Assembly: GCA_017468435.1 (NCBI GenBank)
Contig: JAFUIP010000015.1
Coordinates: 1-64,000, forward strand
DNA length: 64,000 nt
Direction: 5' to 3'
Source: Bacteroidales bacterium
GTDB lineage: Bacteria; Bacteroidota; Bacteroidia; Bacteroidales; UBA1402
Below, one piece after another: positions 8,815 to 18,221 of the stretch. The stretch's first letter is position 1. Each line of letters starts with the position of its first letter. Below the pieces are notes generated by a model. That model did no database searches and was not told the origin of the DNA. It saw only the letters and a program-made list of their open reading frames with translations. Both the position numbers and the translations under genes were made by a program.

Positions 8815-11397
8815 ATGAGCAACCCTGATATAAATCTGTTTCGTGACGAGGAGTTTGAAGAAGTGAAACTGACTCCCGAAAAGGTGGTATGCCTTGGTCT
8901 GGAATTCGAAAGCGACGAAGCCCGTCGTGCCTATTTCCGTGAAGAATTACGAAAGAAATTGCCGGAACTTCGCCAAATAGAAGGCTTTCCTATCGGTGAG
9001 GATGAGGATATCATCAACCTCTCCGACCCTCCTTATTATACAGCCTGTCCTAACCCCTGGCTCAATGACTTTATCGCTGAGTGGGAACAGGAAAAAGTGG
9101 AATTAGAGAAGCAAGGAAAGCGTAGCGCAGAATTTGAAGTGAAGGAGCCTTATGCGAGTGATGTGAGTGAAGGGAAAAGGAATCCTATATACGATGCACA
9201 TACTTACCATACAAAGGTGCCACATCCTGCAATAGTAAAATACATGTCACATTATACCCAACCAGGAGATATAGTCTTTGATGGTTTCTCAGGTTCTGGG
9301 ATGACAGGTGTAGCTGCGTGTCAATGTCATAGAAAAGCAATATGTAGTGATTTATCTCCTTTTGCGTCTTTTCTTTCTTCTTTTTTTAACAGAAAAAAAA
9401 CTTCAGCATTTATAACGAAAGCTACTAGGATAATTACAGAATTAGAAAATGAATATAAATGGCTTTTCCAAACAACAACCGATAATAAAAATCGTTTGTC
9501 CGTTCAATCATATATATGGTCTGAAGTCTTCGGATGTCCACAATGTAGTAAAGAGATTGTATTCTATGATGTTGCATATGATAAGGATTCAGATTCTATA
9601 AAAGAAGATATGAAGTGTCCATATTGCGGTACATCTATATCCAAAAGAAACTTATTAAAAATAACAGATAAAAAATATGACCAATATACAAATTCAATAA
9701 GTAATGAAAGAAAATATGTTCCAGTAAGTGTAAAATATAAGCAAGGTAGAAATACATATTATAAAACATTTGATGATTTTGACTTTAAAATTCTAGAGAG
9801 ATCTACTGCGATTCCAGTTGAAACATGGATTCCTTCACAAAAAATTGAAAAAGGAAGTAAAACAATGGAAGCAATAAATCATGGAATAGAATTTGTACAC
9901 CAGTTTTACTCACATAGGAATCTGTTGCTTTTGTCTATTCTTGCAGATAAAATAGGTGATGACCATGATTTAAAAGCTTGGTTTACTTCTCAATTAGTTA
10001 ACGTGTCAAAATTAAACCGTTATCGCCCGGGGGTAAGTTTTCCTTACAACCCTATGAATGGAACATTTTATGTATCATCACTTATTTGTGAAGCCAACAT
10101 ATTTGATGCTTATAAAAACAAGTTAAATAAGCTAAGCAACATAATAGAACTCTTAAACGAAAACAATGTAATCTCTACAAATTCTGCTACCTGTTTATCA
10201 TTACATAAAAACTCTATTGATTATATATTTGTAGATCCTCCATTTGGAGCTAATATTATGTATTCAGACCTGAATACAATATGGGAGGGTTGGCTAAAGG
10301 TTTCAACAAATCAAGAAACAGAGGCAATTGTAAACTCTTTCCAAAATAAAACTTTGTTTGATTATCAGCAACTAATGCAGATTTCATTTCGTGAGTTTTA
10401 TCGAATACTAAAACCCAACAAATGGATGACTGTTGAATTTAGCAATACTAGTGCATCTGTATGGAATAGTATTCAGCATACATTACAAAATGTAGGATTT
10501 GTAATAGTAAATGTATCTGCCCTTGACAAGAAACAAGGTTCTTTTAATGCTGTAACATCTACTACCGCTGTAAAACAAGACCTTGTTATCACCTGCTATA
10601 AGCCTACAGATGAACTCATTAGTAAATTTGAACAGTCCACAGATAAATCTGTCAATGCCATGGACTTCATCGAAGAATTGCTCTATCATTTGCCAGTGCA
10701 TTTGGAAAAGAACAACTCAACAACAGCCGTAATTGAACGTAGTCCAAAAATTCTTTATGACCGTCTGATTTCATACTATGTGCAACATGGTTATGCTATC
10801 CCTATGGATGCACAAGAATTCCAAAAGGCATTGCGCGAACGATTCATTGAGCGTGACGGAATGTTTTTTACTGCATCGCAAACGGTAGAATATGAAGCTA
10901 AAAAAGAAAAAACAGATGGCATTGTACCTATGGCTCTCTTCATAAGCAGTGAAGCGGAAGGCATCGAATGGTTAAAACGTGAGCTTGCAGAACCACAGAC
11001 CTACCAAGAAATTCTTCCAAACTGGATGAAAGATATGGTAGCACCCAAGAAAGGTGACGTACTTCCTGAACTTGCCACTATTCTTGAAGAAAACTTCATC
11101 AAAGACGAAGATGGTAAATGGCGTAGGCCGGATGCTGAAAAGGCAGCCGACCTTGAACTGCTCCGTGGAAAGAAGTTGATGAAAGAGTTCAACCTTTACC
11201 TCGAACAAGCATCAAAGCCCAAAGCAAAGCGCATGAAAGACACCCGTCTCGAAGTGCTCCGCTATGGCTTCAAGGAATGTTACAAGCAAAAGAACTATCA
11301 AGCCATCGTCACCGTAGGCGACCATATCCAGGAATCACTCCTCCAAGAAGACGAAGTTTTGTTGCAGTACTACGACATCGCTTCGATGAGGGTGTAA
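8815..11397 (+). CDS. pglX: BREX type 3 DNA methyltransferase PglXI
   Basis: This 860-residue protein carries an AdoMet-binding motif I (DGFSGSGMTG, residues 156-165) and a catalytic DPPF (YIFVDPPFGAN, near residue 475), typical of amino-methyltransferases. It also has an early DPPYYTACPNPW at 71-82 and a CxxC...CxxC zinc ribbon between about 240 and 280. PglX proteins add N6-methyladenine to one strand of a non-palindromic site and mark self DNA for BREX. The composition is striking: roughly 8815-9170 and 10620-11397 look like brxC, while about 9180-10620 is far richer in A and T. That points to replacement of the central catalytic and recognition part by recombination. No restriction nuclease domain is visible. 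Confidence 0.85.
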   Translation: MSNPDINLFRDEEFEEVKLTPEKVVCLGLEFESDEARRAYFREELRKKLPELRQIEGFPIGEDEDIINLSDPPYYTACPNPWLNDFIAEWEQEKVELEKQGKRSAEFEVKEPYASDVSEGKRNPIYDAHTYHTKVPHPAIVKYMSHYTQPGDIVFDGFSGSGMTGVAACQCHRKAICSDLSPFASFLSSFFNRKKTSAFITKATRIITELENEYKWLFQTTTDNKNRLSVQSYIWSEVFGCPQCSKEIVFYDVAYDKDSDSIKEDMKCPYCGTSISKRNLLKITDKKYDQYTNSISNERKYVPVSVKYKQGRNTYYKTFDDFDFKILERSTAIPVETWIPSQKIEKGSKTMEAINHGIEFVHQFYSHRNLLLLSILADKIGDDHDLKAWFTSQLVNVSKLNRYRPGVSFPYNPMNGTFYVSSLICEANIFDAYKNKLNKLSNIIELLNENNVISTNSATCLSLHKNSIDYIFVDPPFGANIMYSDLNTIWEGWLKVSTNQETEAIVNSFQNKTLFDYQQLMQISFREFYRILKPNKWMTVEFSNTSASVWNSIQHTLQNVGFVIVNVSALDKKQGSFNAVTSTTAVKQDLVITCYKPTDELISKFEQSTDKSVNAMDFIEELLYHLPVHLEKNNSTTAVIERSPKILYDRLISYYVQHGYAIPMDAQEFQKALRERFIERDGMFFTASQTVEYEAKKEKTDGIVPMALFISSEAEGIEWLKRELAEPQTYQEILPNWMKDMVAPKKGDVLPELATILEENFIKDEDGKWRRPDAEKAADLELLRGKKLMKEFNLYLEQASKPKAKRMKDTRLEVLRYGFKECYKQKNYQAIVTVGDHIQESLLQEDEVLLQYYDIASMRV

Positions 11398-11439
11398 GGG
11401 AATAGTGGTATATTTGTAATTGATTAGAAATTGTTGAGT

Positions 11440-13185
11440 ATGAAGAAATATACGATAGAAGAACTACAACTTCAACGAGAGTCTGAAGACCATGTTGAGT
11501 TCAAGAAAGCTGAGAATGGAAATTTCTCGTACAATGGTGCAAGCAAAATGGATCCAAAGGACCGTAGAAAATGTATTCTTGGATATGTCGTTGCATTATG
11601 TAACGAAAATGGTGGACGATTGGTTTTGGGAATGCATGATGCGTATCCACATGCAGTTGTTGGCACATCGCAATCGTTAAATGCAATCGGAGTGTTAGAA
11701 AGTGAAATCTATAAGGATTTGGGAATCCGCCCAATGATTTATGAACTTTATGACGAAAATAAGAAAAGAGTTTTGGTTATAGAAGTTCCACCTCGTCCAA
11801 CAGGAAAATTGTATAAATTTGAAGATGTTCCATTGATGCGAGTTGGCGAAGAACTCAAACCAATGGATGATAAAACATATATCTCTATTATTCAAGAACA
11901 AGAGCCTGACTTCTCAGAACGTATTTGTGATGAAGCTACATTTGACGATTTGGATTTAGAAGCAATTGAAATTCTTAAAGAAAAGTATTCAATCAAACAG
12001 AAGAACCCCTCTTTTGCTTCATTGCCTCCTTTCCAAGCTTTAAGTGATTTAGGATTGCTCAAAGAAGGAAAAGTAACCAATGCTGCAGTTTTGCTCGTCG
12101 GAAAAGAAGATGTTATAAATAAGATTTTCCCACAAGCCAAAGTAGAACTTGAATACAGAAGAACAGAAGGACAAATAGAATTTAATAGTAGAAAAGAATT
12201 CGGCCAACCTTTTTATAAATTGATTGATTTAGTGTGGGCTGAAATTAATGAAAAGAATGGTTCTTTCCCTGTTAGAGAAGGTGCCTATATTTTTGACATC
12301 CCCTATTTCAATGAAGATGTCATAAGAGAGATTGTCAATAATGCTTTTGCACATCGAGATTATAGACGTAATAGTGAAATAGTTATTAAGCTATATCCTA
12401 CCAGACTGGATATAATTAATGCAGGTGGATTCCCTCAAGGAGTTTCTTTGGAAAATCTTTTGACTGTGCCAAGTACCCCAAGAAATCGTCTTTTAGCAGA
12501 CGTCTTATCAAAGACCGGTGTCGTAGAACGTTCTGGGCAAGGAATGGACAAAATTTTCTTATATACCCTTGCGGAAGGTAAACCTGAACCTGATTATACT
12601 AAATCGGACGACTTTGATGTTACTGCCATTTTATCGGCTTCAGTGAAAGACGCTAGTTTTGCTCTTTTTGTACAGACGATTCAGCGTGATTTACCAGATA
12701 ATGAAAAACTGACTGTTTTTGACGTCATCGAGATGTGTAAAATTAGAGATGGCCAACATAAAAACATAGACAAGAATATTGCCAAAAGACTGGAAGAAAA
12801 GAATTGTATAGAAAAACATGGTAAAACCAATTCTCAGTTCTATACTCTCGCTAGGCATTATTATGAGGTTGCCGGTAAAACTGCCGATTATTCTAAGCTT
12901 GTAGATTGGACAGCCACTCAGGTTCTTGCAGTATTAGCTCCATATCTTGAGAAGTATGGTAAAGCTAAGAAATCAGATATATTAAAAATTGTAGGTGATC
13001 ATGTTACAGACAAACAGTTGCGAAACTTCTTGGACCAACTAAAGAAATCAGAACTGATAAAAACAGAAGGTGAAAGAGGAAAAATGGTTTATATGCTTGG
13101 CGAAAAATATAAAAAGCAAAATGATATTATTGCTAAAGCTTTGAACATTGGCCTTAAAGCTCTTGAAGAGAGTGGAGAACTATAA
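11440..13185 (+). CDS. AlbA_2/RecG-like ATP-binding protein (COG2865 type), BREX-interleaved
   Basis: I start at the ATG at 11440, giving 581 residues; TTG codons lie upstream. Residues 10-60 (ESEDHVEFKKAENGNF.., CNENGGRLVLGMHD) form an AlbA_2 (Schlafen-like) domain. The middle has REIVNNAFAHRDYR, and later ERSGQGMDKI, the pattern of the HATPase_c_4 domain of the so-called RecG-related regulators. The C-terminus looks like winged helices. Members are thought to bind nucleic acid and ATP; real targets are rarely known. It is AT-rich, sits between pglXI and the helicase, and is followed by a duplicated repeat at 13192-13294. It could regulate the downstream half of the operon or be an independent defence gene. 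Neither can be decided here. Confidence 0.75.
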   Translation: MKKYTIEELQLQRESEDHVEFKKAENGNFSYNGASKMDPKDRRKCILGYVVALCNENGGRLVLGMHDAYPHAVVGTSQSLNAIGVLESEIYKDLGIRPMIYELYDENKKRVLVIEVPPRPTGKLYKFEDVPLMRVGEELKPMDDKTYISIIQEQEPDFSERICDEATFDDLDLEAIEILKEKYSIKQKNPSFASLPPFQALSDLGLLKEGKVTNAAVLLVGKEDVINKIFPQAKVELEYRRTEGQIEFNSRKEFGQPFYKLIDLVWAEINEKNGSFPVREGAYIFDIPYFNEDVIREIVNNAFAHRDYRRNSEIVIKLYPTRLDIINAGGFPQGVSLENLLTVPSTPRNRLLADVLSKTGVVERSGQGMDKIFLYTLAEGKPEPDYTKSDDFDVTAILSASVKDASFALFVQTIQRDLPDNEKLTVFDVIEMCKIRDGQHKNIDKNIAKRLEEKNCIEKHGKTNSQFYTLARHYYEVAGKTADYSKLVDWTATQVLAVLAPYLEKYGKAKKSDILKIVGDHVTDKQLRNFLDQLKKSELIKTEGERGKMVYMLGEKYKKQNDIIAKALNIGLKALEESGEL

Positions 13186-13191
13186 GTTAGT

Positions 13192-13294
13192 AAAGGGCGA
13201 ATAAAAGGGCGAATTGTTACTGCTAAGACGAGTCTAAATTAGCTTTAAGTATCTGATAATCAATAATATAAAAAGGGCGAATAAAAGGGCGAAT
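13192..13294 (+). repeat. Two identical 23-bp repeats, four AAAGGGCGAAT units, before the helicase
   Basis: Positions 13192-13214 and 13272-13294 are identical. Each consists of two copies of the word AAAGGGCGAA(T) separated by TA, so four half-units lie in 103 bp. The copies start exactly 80 bp apart. The second ends 3 nt before the helicase ATG at 13298 and therefore occupies its ribosome-binding region. Possible roles are an operator bound by a neighbouring regulator, a translational control site, or the trace of a small duplication. I found no spacer structure that would make this a CRISPR. Confidence 0.7.
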
Positions 13295-13297
13295 AGA

Positions 13298-16066
13298 ATG
13301 AAATATAAAGGCAAAAGCATAGAGGTAATAGGTAGCAAAATGCTATTTGGAAAGGAAACTCTTTGGATTCATATCCTTGAAGATGATTCCTTTGCACAGG
13401 TATTGCGCTCTGACTTAGAGGAAGACATGCCAGAAAGCAAACATGCCGGCATGTCATACGTGCGGTATATTGCTATAGCTGCACGTATCAAAGAAGAAAT
13501 GGCGCAGAAACGCTTGTTAGCCCCCTATGAAAGTAGCCTTATCCCCTTGCCACACCAGATATTGGTATTGGAGAAAGTGATGCAGGGAGTTCAAACCCGT
13601 TTTATGCTTGCCGATGAAGTGGGTATGGGTAAAACCATCGAAGCGGGATTAGTGCTGAAGGAAAAGAAACTACGCGGAGAGATAAAACGTATTCTCTTGA
13701 TTGTTCCTAAATCGGCCATGATGCAATGGCAGCAGGAATTAAAGGAGCATTTCAATGAGAACTTCTTCATCTACGATAGCGATCTCATTACTGGCATGGC
13801 AAGAACTTTTGCCAGCTTTGAAGCTGAAGAGGAACTTAACTTTTGGAAGCAACATAACCAAATCATTGTATCATTGGATGCATTGAAACCTGTATCCCAA
13901 CGACAAGGTTGGAGCCAAGAGAAGATAAACGAATACAATAAATACCGTATAGAATCGGTTGTGGGTGCAGACTTTGATATGATTATCATTGATGAAGCAC
14001 ACCGTATGGGAGGAAGCACATCACAGGTTTCACGCTATCAGTTAGCAGAAACTCTATGCAATGCCGTTCCCAATGTTCTCCTGCTTTCTGCGACTCCTCA
14101 TAGAGGTAAGAGCGACCATTTCCGCCGTGTGCTTCAGTTGATGGACACTGATGCCTTCTCAGGTGAAGGTATGCCAACCATTGAGGAAATATCGCCTTAT
14201 GTGATGCGTTCGGAAAAACGATATGCCGTAGATTACAATGGAAAGAAACTTTTTCAAGAACGAGAAACCATCCGATTGGATGTACCTTTGGACAATACCG
14301 TCCATCATTTGCAAAAACAGCTCTATGAACATGTAACAGACTATGTTCGCTATTGCTTTGGTCGTGCCAAACGAGGTAGCCGTAATGCTACTGGTCTGGT
14401 GATGGTAATGATGCAAAAATTGGCAAGCAGTAGTACCGCTGCTATATTAGCCGCAATGCAAACACGCCTATGGCGATTACAACACGAAGAGATTGCAGAT
14501 AACATCAATGATTACGATGAGGAAGGCGCTTTGGATTTTGAAGACCTTCTGATGGATGACTATTCTGTAAATATGCAGGGAGACAGTTTCGCCAATGAAG
14601 AAGAAAAGCTTCAAGAGTTGATAACTGAAGCTCGCTATTGTTTGGAGAATGAACAGGATGCTAAAGCTACGGCTCTTATCCGAAAAATAATTCAACTTAG
14701 GGAAGAAAAGGGAGATTCACAGCTAAAAGTGCTTGTGTTCACTGAATTTAGAAAGACACAAGAATATCTAACAAAACAGATAGAACAAGCCGGATTAACA
14801 ACCGTCTGCATCAATGGTAGCATGGAACTTCAGGAGCGACAAAACGCACTCATTAAGTTCAAGAATGAAGCAAATGTGATGATTGCTACTGATGCTGCGG
14901 GCGAATCATTGAATATGCAGTTCTGCCACATAGTATTCAATTACGATCTGCCTTGGAATCCTATGGCTATCGAACAAAGAATTGGTCGTGTGGATCGTAT
15001 TGGTCAACAACATCCGGTGACAGCATTCAACATGCTTACTGATAATACGGTGGATACACGAGTATATCAAATCATTGTGGAGAAGTTGGATGCCATCTTA
15101 CAAGAGTTGGGTATCGACAAAACAAGTGATGTATTGGATTCAACCATTGATATGAAAAGGGTAAACCACTTGTATCTGCAATCGTTACTTGACCCTAAAA
15201 GATTTGATTTTGCCAGTGATAGTTGGTTATATGAAATTAAGAGTAAACTGAACGAATACAAATCTACAGAAGGAGCATTGCCCGTTTTTGACGAAAAAGA
15301 TATAAACAAAGAGAGTGCCGGAGAGATTAAGTTCAGTCCTCTTCCTGTTTGGCTTGAAGAATTAATGGATTTATACACCCTTAGCGAAAAGGGAAAGATT
15401 GACAAGAAACTAACTGGTGTGACAGAATACTCCATCAAAGGAGACAATATTACTGCCATATTTGATTCCTCCAAGCATGGAGACAATCCTGATGCTGAAC
15501 ATCTGACCTTGCAGCATCCGATGGTCAAACGAATCTTGGACGAAATCGATGGTAATACACAAAGTAGTGTGCCTGCTATTATCTCGAACGACGGGAATGA
15601 TACTCCCGGGTATCTAACAATATGGAAGGTATCGGCCAAAAATAGCCATGAAACAAAAACGACATACTCTGCACAGTTCATCACTGACACCGGTAAAGTG
15701 TTTGCTCCATACGGAAACGATATATGGAATCGATTGGTACAGGAAAAGAGTTGTTTCAGCTATGCTGGAGAAAGAATCTGTAATGTAGATTTTGATAATC
15801 AGCAACAGTTAAATAACAATCTCTTTACCATATTTCATCGTATGGAGAATGATATTCAAAGTAATCTGCAAACAATCGCAGAAAAGAAACTCCGCGCGCT
15901 TGGCTTTGCAGAACAACGCATTGCCCGTGTTGGTATTGAAAATATCAGAAAGGCTAAAATGCGTAGATTGCAAGCAGCGAAAGAAGAATGGACAAATACA
16001 TTTACAAGAGGGCGCAGTGTGGTACCGGATGTTAAACTCATTTTAACCGTAAGAGTAGATGGATGA
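13298..16066 (+). CDS. brxHII: BREX type 3 SNF2-family helicase BrxHII
   Basis: This 922-residue protein has helicase motif I LADEVGMGKTIEAG (about residues 104-117), a DEAH box (IIIDEAHRMGG, near 230), motif III LLLSATPHRG, and the C-terminal helicase core with LVFTEFRKT and a QRIGRVDRIGQ motif VI. It therefore belongs to superfamily 2, SNF2-like, expected to be a DNA translocase rather than a processive unwinder. A helicase of this class between the methyltransferase and PglZ is a mark of type 3 BREX. The 3' end overlaps pglZ by 8 bp, so translation is probably coupled. The start ATG lies directly after the repeat at 13272-13294. Full-length, no broken motif. Confidence 0.85.
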   Translation: MKYKGKSIEVIGSKMLFGKETLWIHILEDDSFAQVLRSDLEEDMPESKHAGMSYVRYIAIAARIKEEMAQKRLLAPYESSLIPLPHQILVLEKVMQGVQTRFMLADEVGMGKTIEAGLVLKEKKLRGEIKRILLIVPKSAMMQWQQELKEHFNENFFIYDSDLITGMARTFASFEAEEELNFWKQHNQIIVSLDALKPVSQRQGWSQEKINEYNKYRIESVVGADFDMIIIDEAHRMGGSTSQVSRYQLAETLCNAVPNVLLLSATPHRGKSDHFRRVLQLMDTDAFSGEGMPTIEEISPYVMRSEKRYAVDYNGKKLFQERETIRLDVPLDNTVHHLQKQLYEHVTDYVRYCFGRAKRGSRNATGLVMVMMQKLASSSTAAILAAMQTRLWRLQHEEIADNINDYDEEGALDFEDLLMDDYSVNMQGDSFANEEEKLQELITEARYCLENEQDAKATALIRKIIQLREEKGDSQLKVLVFTEFRKTQEYLTKQIEQAGLTTVCINGSMELQERQNALIKFKNEANVMIATDAAGESLNMQFCHIVFNYDLPWNPMAIEQRIGRVDRIGQQHPVTAFNMLTDNTVDTRVYQIIVEKLDAILQELGIDKTSDVLDSTIDMKRVNHLYLQSLLDPKRFDFASDSWLYEIKSKLNEYKSTEGALPVFDEKDINKESAGEIKFSPLPVWLEELMDLYTLSEKGKIDKKLTGVTEYSIKGDNITAIFDSSKHGDNPDAEHLTLQHPMVKRILDEIDGNTQSSVPAIISNDGNDTPGYLTIWKVSAKNSHETKTTYSAQFITDTGKVFAPYGNDIWNRLVQEKSCFSYAGERICNVDFDNQQQLNNNLFTIFHRMENDIQSNLQTIAEKKLRALGFAEQRIARVGIENIRKAKMRRLQAAKEEWTNTFTRGRSVVPDVKLILTVRVDG

Positions 16067-17522
16067 ATTTGTTCGCAGAATAGTAGAAAGTCTGACTACC
16101 GATGGCAGGAGACTGAGTGTTGTAAGAAACCCTGATGGATTCTTGCTTGGTGTTGACACACAACAAAAAGTCTTATCTGCAAGCGGTTTATTGTTGCTTC
16201 CTGTAAATTCAGGAATAGAACTTCGTGTACGATACGAACTGGAAGACAAACATTCCGACCAAAAGGTATGCTATATAATGGACCATATCGATGAAATATT
16301 ACCTGATATAAAATCACACCTTTATATAGCTCCAACTTTTACTATAGCAAAGTTGATGCCTGCATGTAATGAAGTGGAACTTCTGCAAGCCAAGATGACA
16401 TTTGGTATGGCTTCGTATATCTTTCATAAGAAATTCACTCGCAACTTAACGATAGATGAAACACGATCGTTGTTGAGTGAGGCTGAAAATCTTTATGGAA
16501 TGGATGTACAAACAGTATGTTCTTCACTAAAAGCCATACCTCTTCAATGGGATAAAGTAGAAACTATAGACCAAATAAGCGCAATCCTTCTGAAGGTTAT
16601 AAGTCGAGGAGTATATCATGAAATTGAGTCTACGATCGAAGAATTGAATGTCATCTTTCAGGATTTCATAGACAAACGCTATTTTTCATTCATTAACTCA
16701 TCGTCTGTTCAGAAACCTAAGATGGTGCATAAGGTATTACCACATTTAGCCCATGTGCATCAACGGACAGATAAAGTCGCTTTGCTTGTCATAGACGGTA
16801 TGACCTATTGGCAATATTTGATATTGGACAAAACTCTTAATAATATTGGTATTTCAACAAAGAAAGACATGACCTTTGCATGGCTTCCTTCTATCACCAA
16901 GCTATCAAGACAAGCTATATTCCGTGGAGAAGCGCCCAAAACAGATTACAGGCAATCACCTACGGATGAAAACCGTTTATGGGTTGATTATTGGACTTCA
17001 AGACCTACACCAAAGCGAATGCAAGACTATGAAATCGCATATACACATGGTAATCTAACATTGGATAATAATAACTGTTATCGTCAAGCAATGGTTGATA
17101 CAAATCTTGATGAAAAGATGCATGCATTAAACAGCAATAAGGATTTATATGCACTAACAAAAAATTGGGCAGAAGAAGTTGCTGATGATATAAAGACCAT
17201 TCACGACCAGGGATATCAAATTTACATAACTACAGACCACGGGAATGTGCTTGCCAGTCCTTGGCGTGCTCTCAATTCGCAAGAAAAGACTTACTTATAT
17301 GAAAGAGAAAGTAGAGGAAACAGGCATCTTATATATAATAATGCAGACTATCTGAAATCCTTCTTGCAATCAAATTCTGATATCGAAGAAAGTCTTCTTG
17401 TGCATGAAGAATGGGCTGTGTGGCGAAATGCAAAAAGTTTTAGCAACAAAGACGGTATAACTCATGGTGGTGCACACTTCTTGGAAGTAGTCATACCATT
17501 TATAACTATCAAGAAAAAATAA
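16059..17522 (+). CDS. pglZ: BREX PglZ alkaline phosphatase-superfamily protein
   Basis: This 487-residue protein has a first metal-site segment VALLVIDGMTYWQY near residue 243, where the Asp and the following nucleophile position belong to the alkaline phosphatase fold. TTDHGN near 391 and HGGAHFLEVVIPF near 468 supply further metal ligands. PglZ is the signature protein shared by all BREX types; its enzymatic target in exclusion is still debated, and nuclease and phosphatase roles have been proposed. The N-terminal 240 residues have no recognised domain. It is clearly shorter than the PglZ of type 1 systems (over 800 residues) as I remember them. It overlaps brxHII and is followed at 1 nt by brxA, a tight operon. 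Confidence 0.85.
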   Translation: MDEFVRRIVESLTTDGRRLSVVRNPDGFLLGVDTQQKVLSASGLLLLPVNSGIELRVRYELEDKHSDQKVCYIMDHIDEILPDIKSHLYIAPTFTIAKLMPACNEVELLQAKMTFGMASYIFHKKFTRNLTIDETRSLLSEAENLYGMDVQTVCSSLKAIPLQWDKVETIDQISAILLKVISRGVYHEIESTIEELNVIFQDFIDKRYFSFINSSSVQKPKMVHKVLPHLAHVHQRTDKVALLVIDGMTYWQYLILDKTLNNIGISTKKDMTFAWLPSITKLSRQAIFRGEAPKTDYRQSPTDENRLWVDYWTSRPTPKRMQDYEIAYTHGNLTLDNNNCYRQAMVDTNLDEKMHALNSNKDLYALTKNWAEEVADDIKTIHDQGYQIYITTDHGNVLASPWRALNSQEKTYLYERESRGNRHLIYNNADYLKSFLQSNSDIEESLLVHEEWAVWRNAKSFSNKDGITHGGAHFLEVVIPFITIKKK

Positions 17523-17523
17523 T

Positions 17524-18135
17524 ATGGAAAAGAAAGTAGGTATCAACCAACGCATAAGTATCAATGTAATGGAAATGGCAATGAAAGCAGCCCTTGATGG
17601 TTGTTTTACACCGGAATATGCCGCAGACCTTGCTTCTGGGGAGTACCAAGGAGAAAACCGTATCAACAAAGCAAGAAGTATCATCGGAAAATTGACGCTT
17701 CGCAATCCTTTATTTTCATATATAGAAGAACATCGACAGGATTACTTCACAGCAATAAAATACAAAGGAGACCGAGCCATCATTTTTACGGCTCTAATCA
17801 ATGCAGCATACACATTCGGTTATGACACATTAGCAATCCTTGGAAAATTCTTTCATGTTCAAGAAGAAGTTTCCTCGCAGTTGCTCATAAACAGATTATC
17901 GTCCATGTATGCCAGCAATCGTTCTCTACCCAATGCTCTATATTGCGTCATGCCCATGTACATTGAAGCCGGACTACTTAATCGTCCACAAACAGGCGTA
18001 TATACTAAAAATGACATTGAGGTAGTAACACCATTTGCTCGTGAGCTCTACAAAAAATCCTTCTTTGTGAATAATCCTATGCTGAATGAGGAGGATTATG
18101 ATCGCTCGGAGCATCCTTATTTTGAGTTTGTGTAA
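17524..18135 (+). CDS. brxA: BREX protein BrxA (DUF1819)
   Basis: This 203-residue, largely helical protein begins one base after the pglZ stop. Length, the N-terminal NVMEMAMKAALDG stretch, the central YIEEHRQDYFTAIKYKGDRAIIF segment and its place at the end of the core cluster fit BrxA (DUF1819), a small protein with a winged-helix-like fold reported to bind DNA. No signal peptide or membrane segment is seen. In type 3 systems brxA closes the core operon, as here. The call rests on pattern memory and context; DUF1819 is a divergent family. The next gene starts 86 nt later. Confidence 0.75.
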   Translation: MEKKVGINQRISINVMEMAMKAALDGCFTPEYAADLASGEYQGENRINKARSIIGKLTLRNPLFSYIEEHRQDYFTAIKYKGDRAIIFTALINAAYTFGYDTLAILGKFFHVQEEVSSQLLINRLSSMYASNRSLPNALYCVMPMYIEAGLLNRPQTGVYTKNDIEVVTPFARELYKKSFFVNNPMLNEEDYDRSEHPYFEFV

Positions 18136-18221
18136 GATTAAAGGACTATCTAGTTCACATAACTTTATAATTCATTGAATAAAAGAATAAATGGAATCAT
18201 TAGTTTTAATATATACAGTCT

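Noticed and set aside
13192..13294. CRISPR-like array
   Set aside because: Only two identical copies, made of internal half-repeats, with no cas genes; a single 57-bp gap is not an array.
2813..18135. Cluster as DISARM or type 1 BREX
   Set aside because: PglZ and BrxA are present, which DISARM lacks, while BrxL and BrxB of type 1 are absent; the SNF2 helicase and BrxF position fit type 3.
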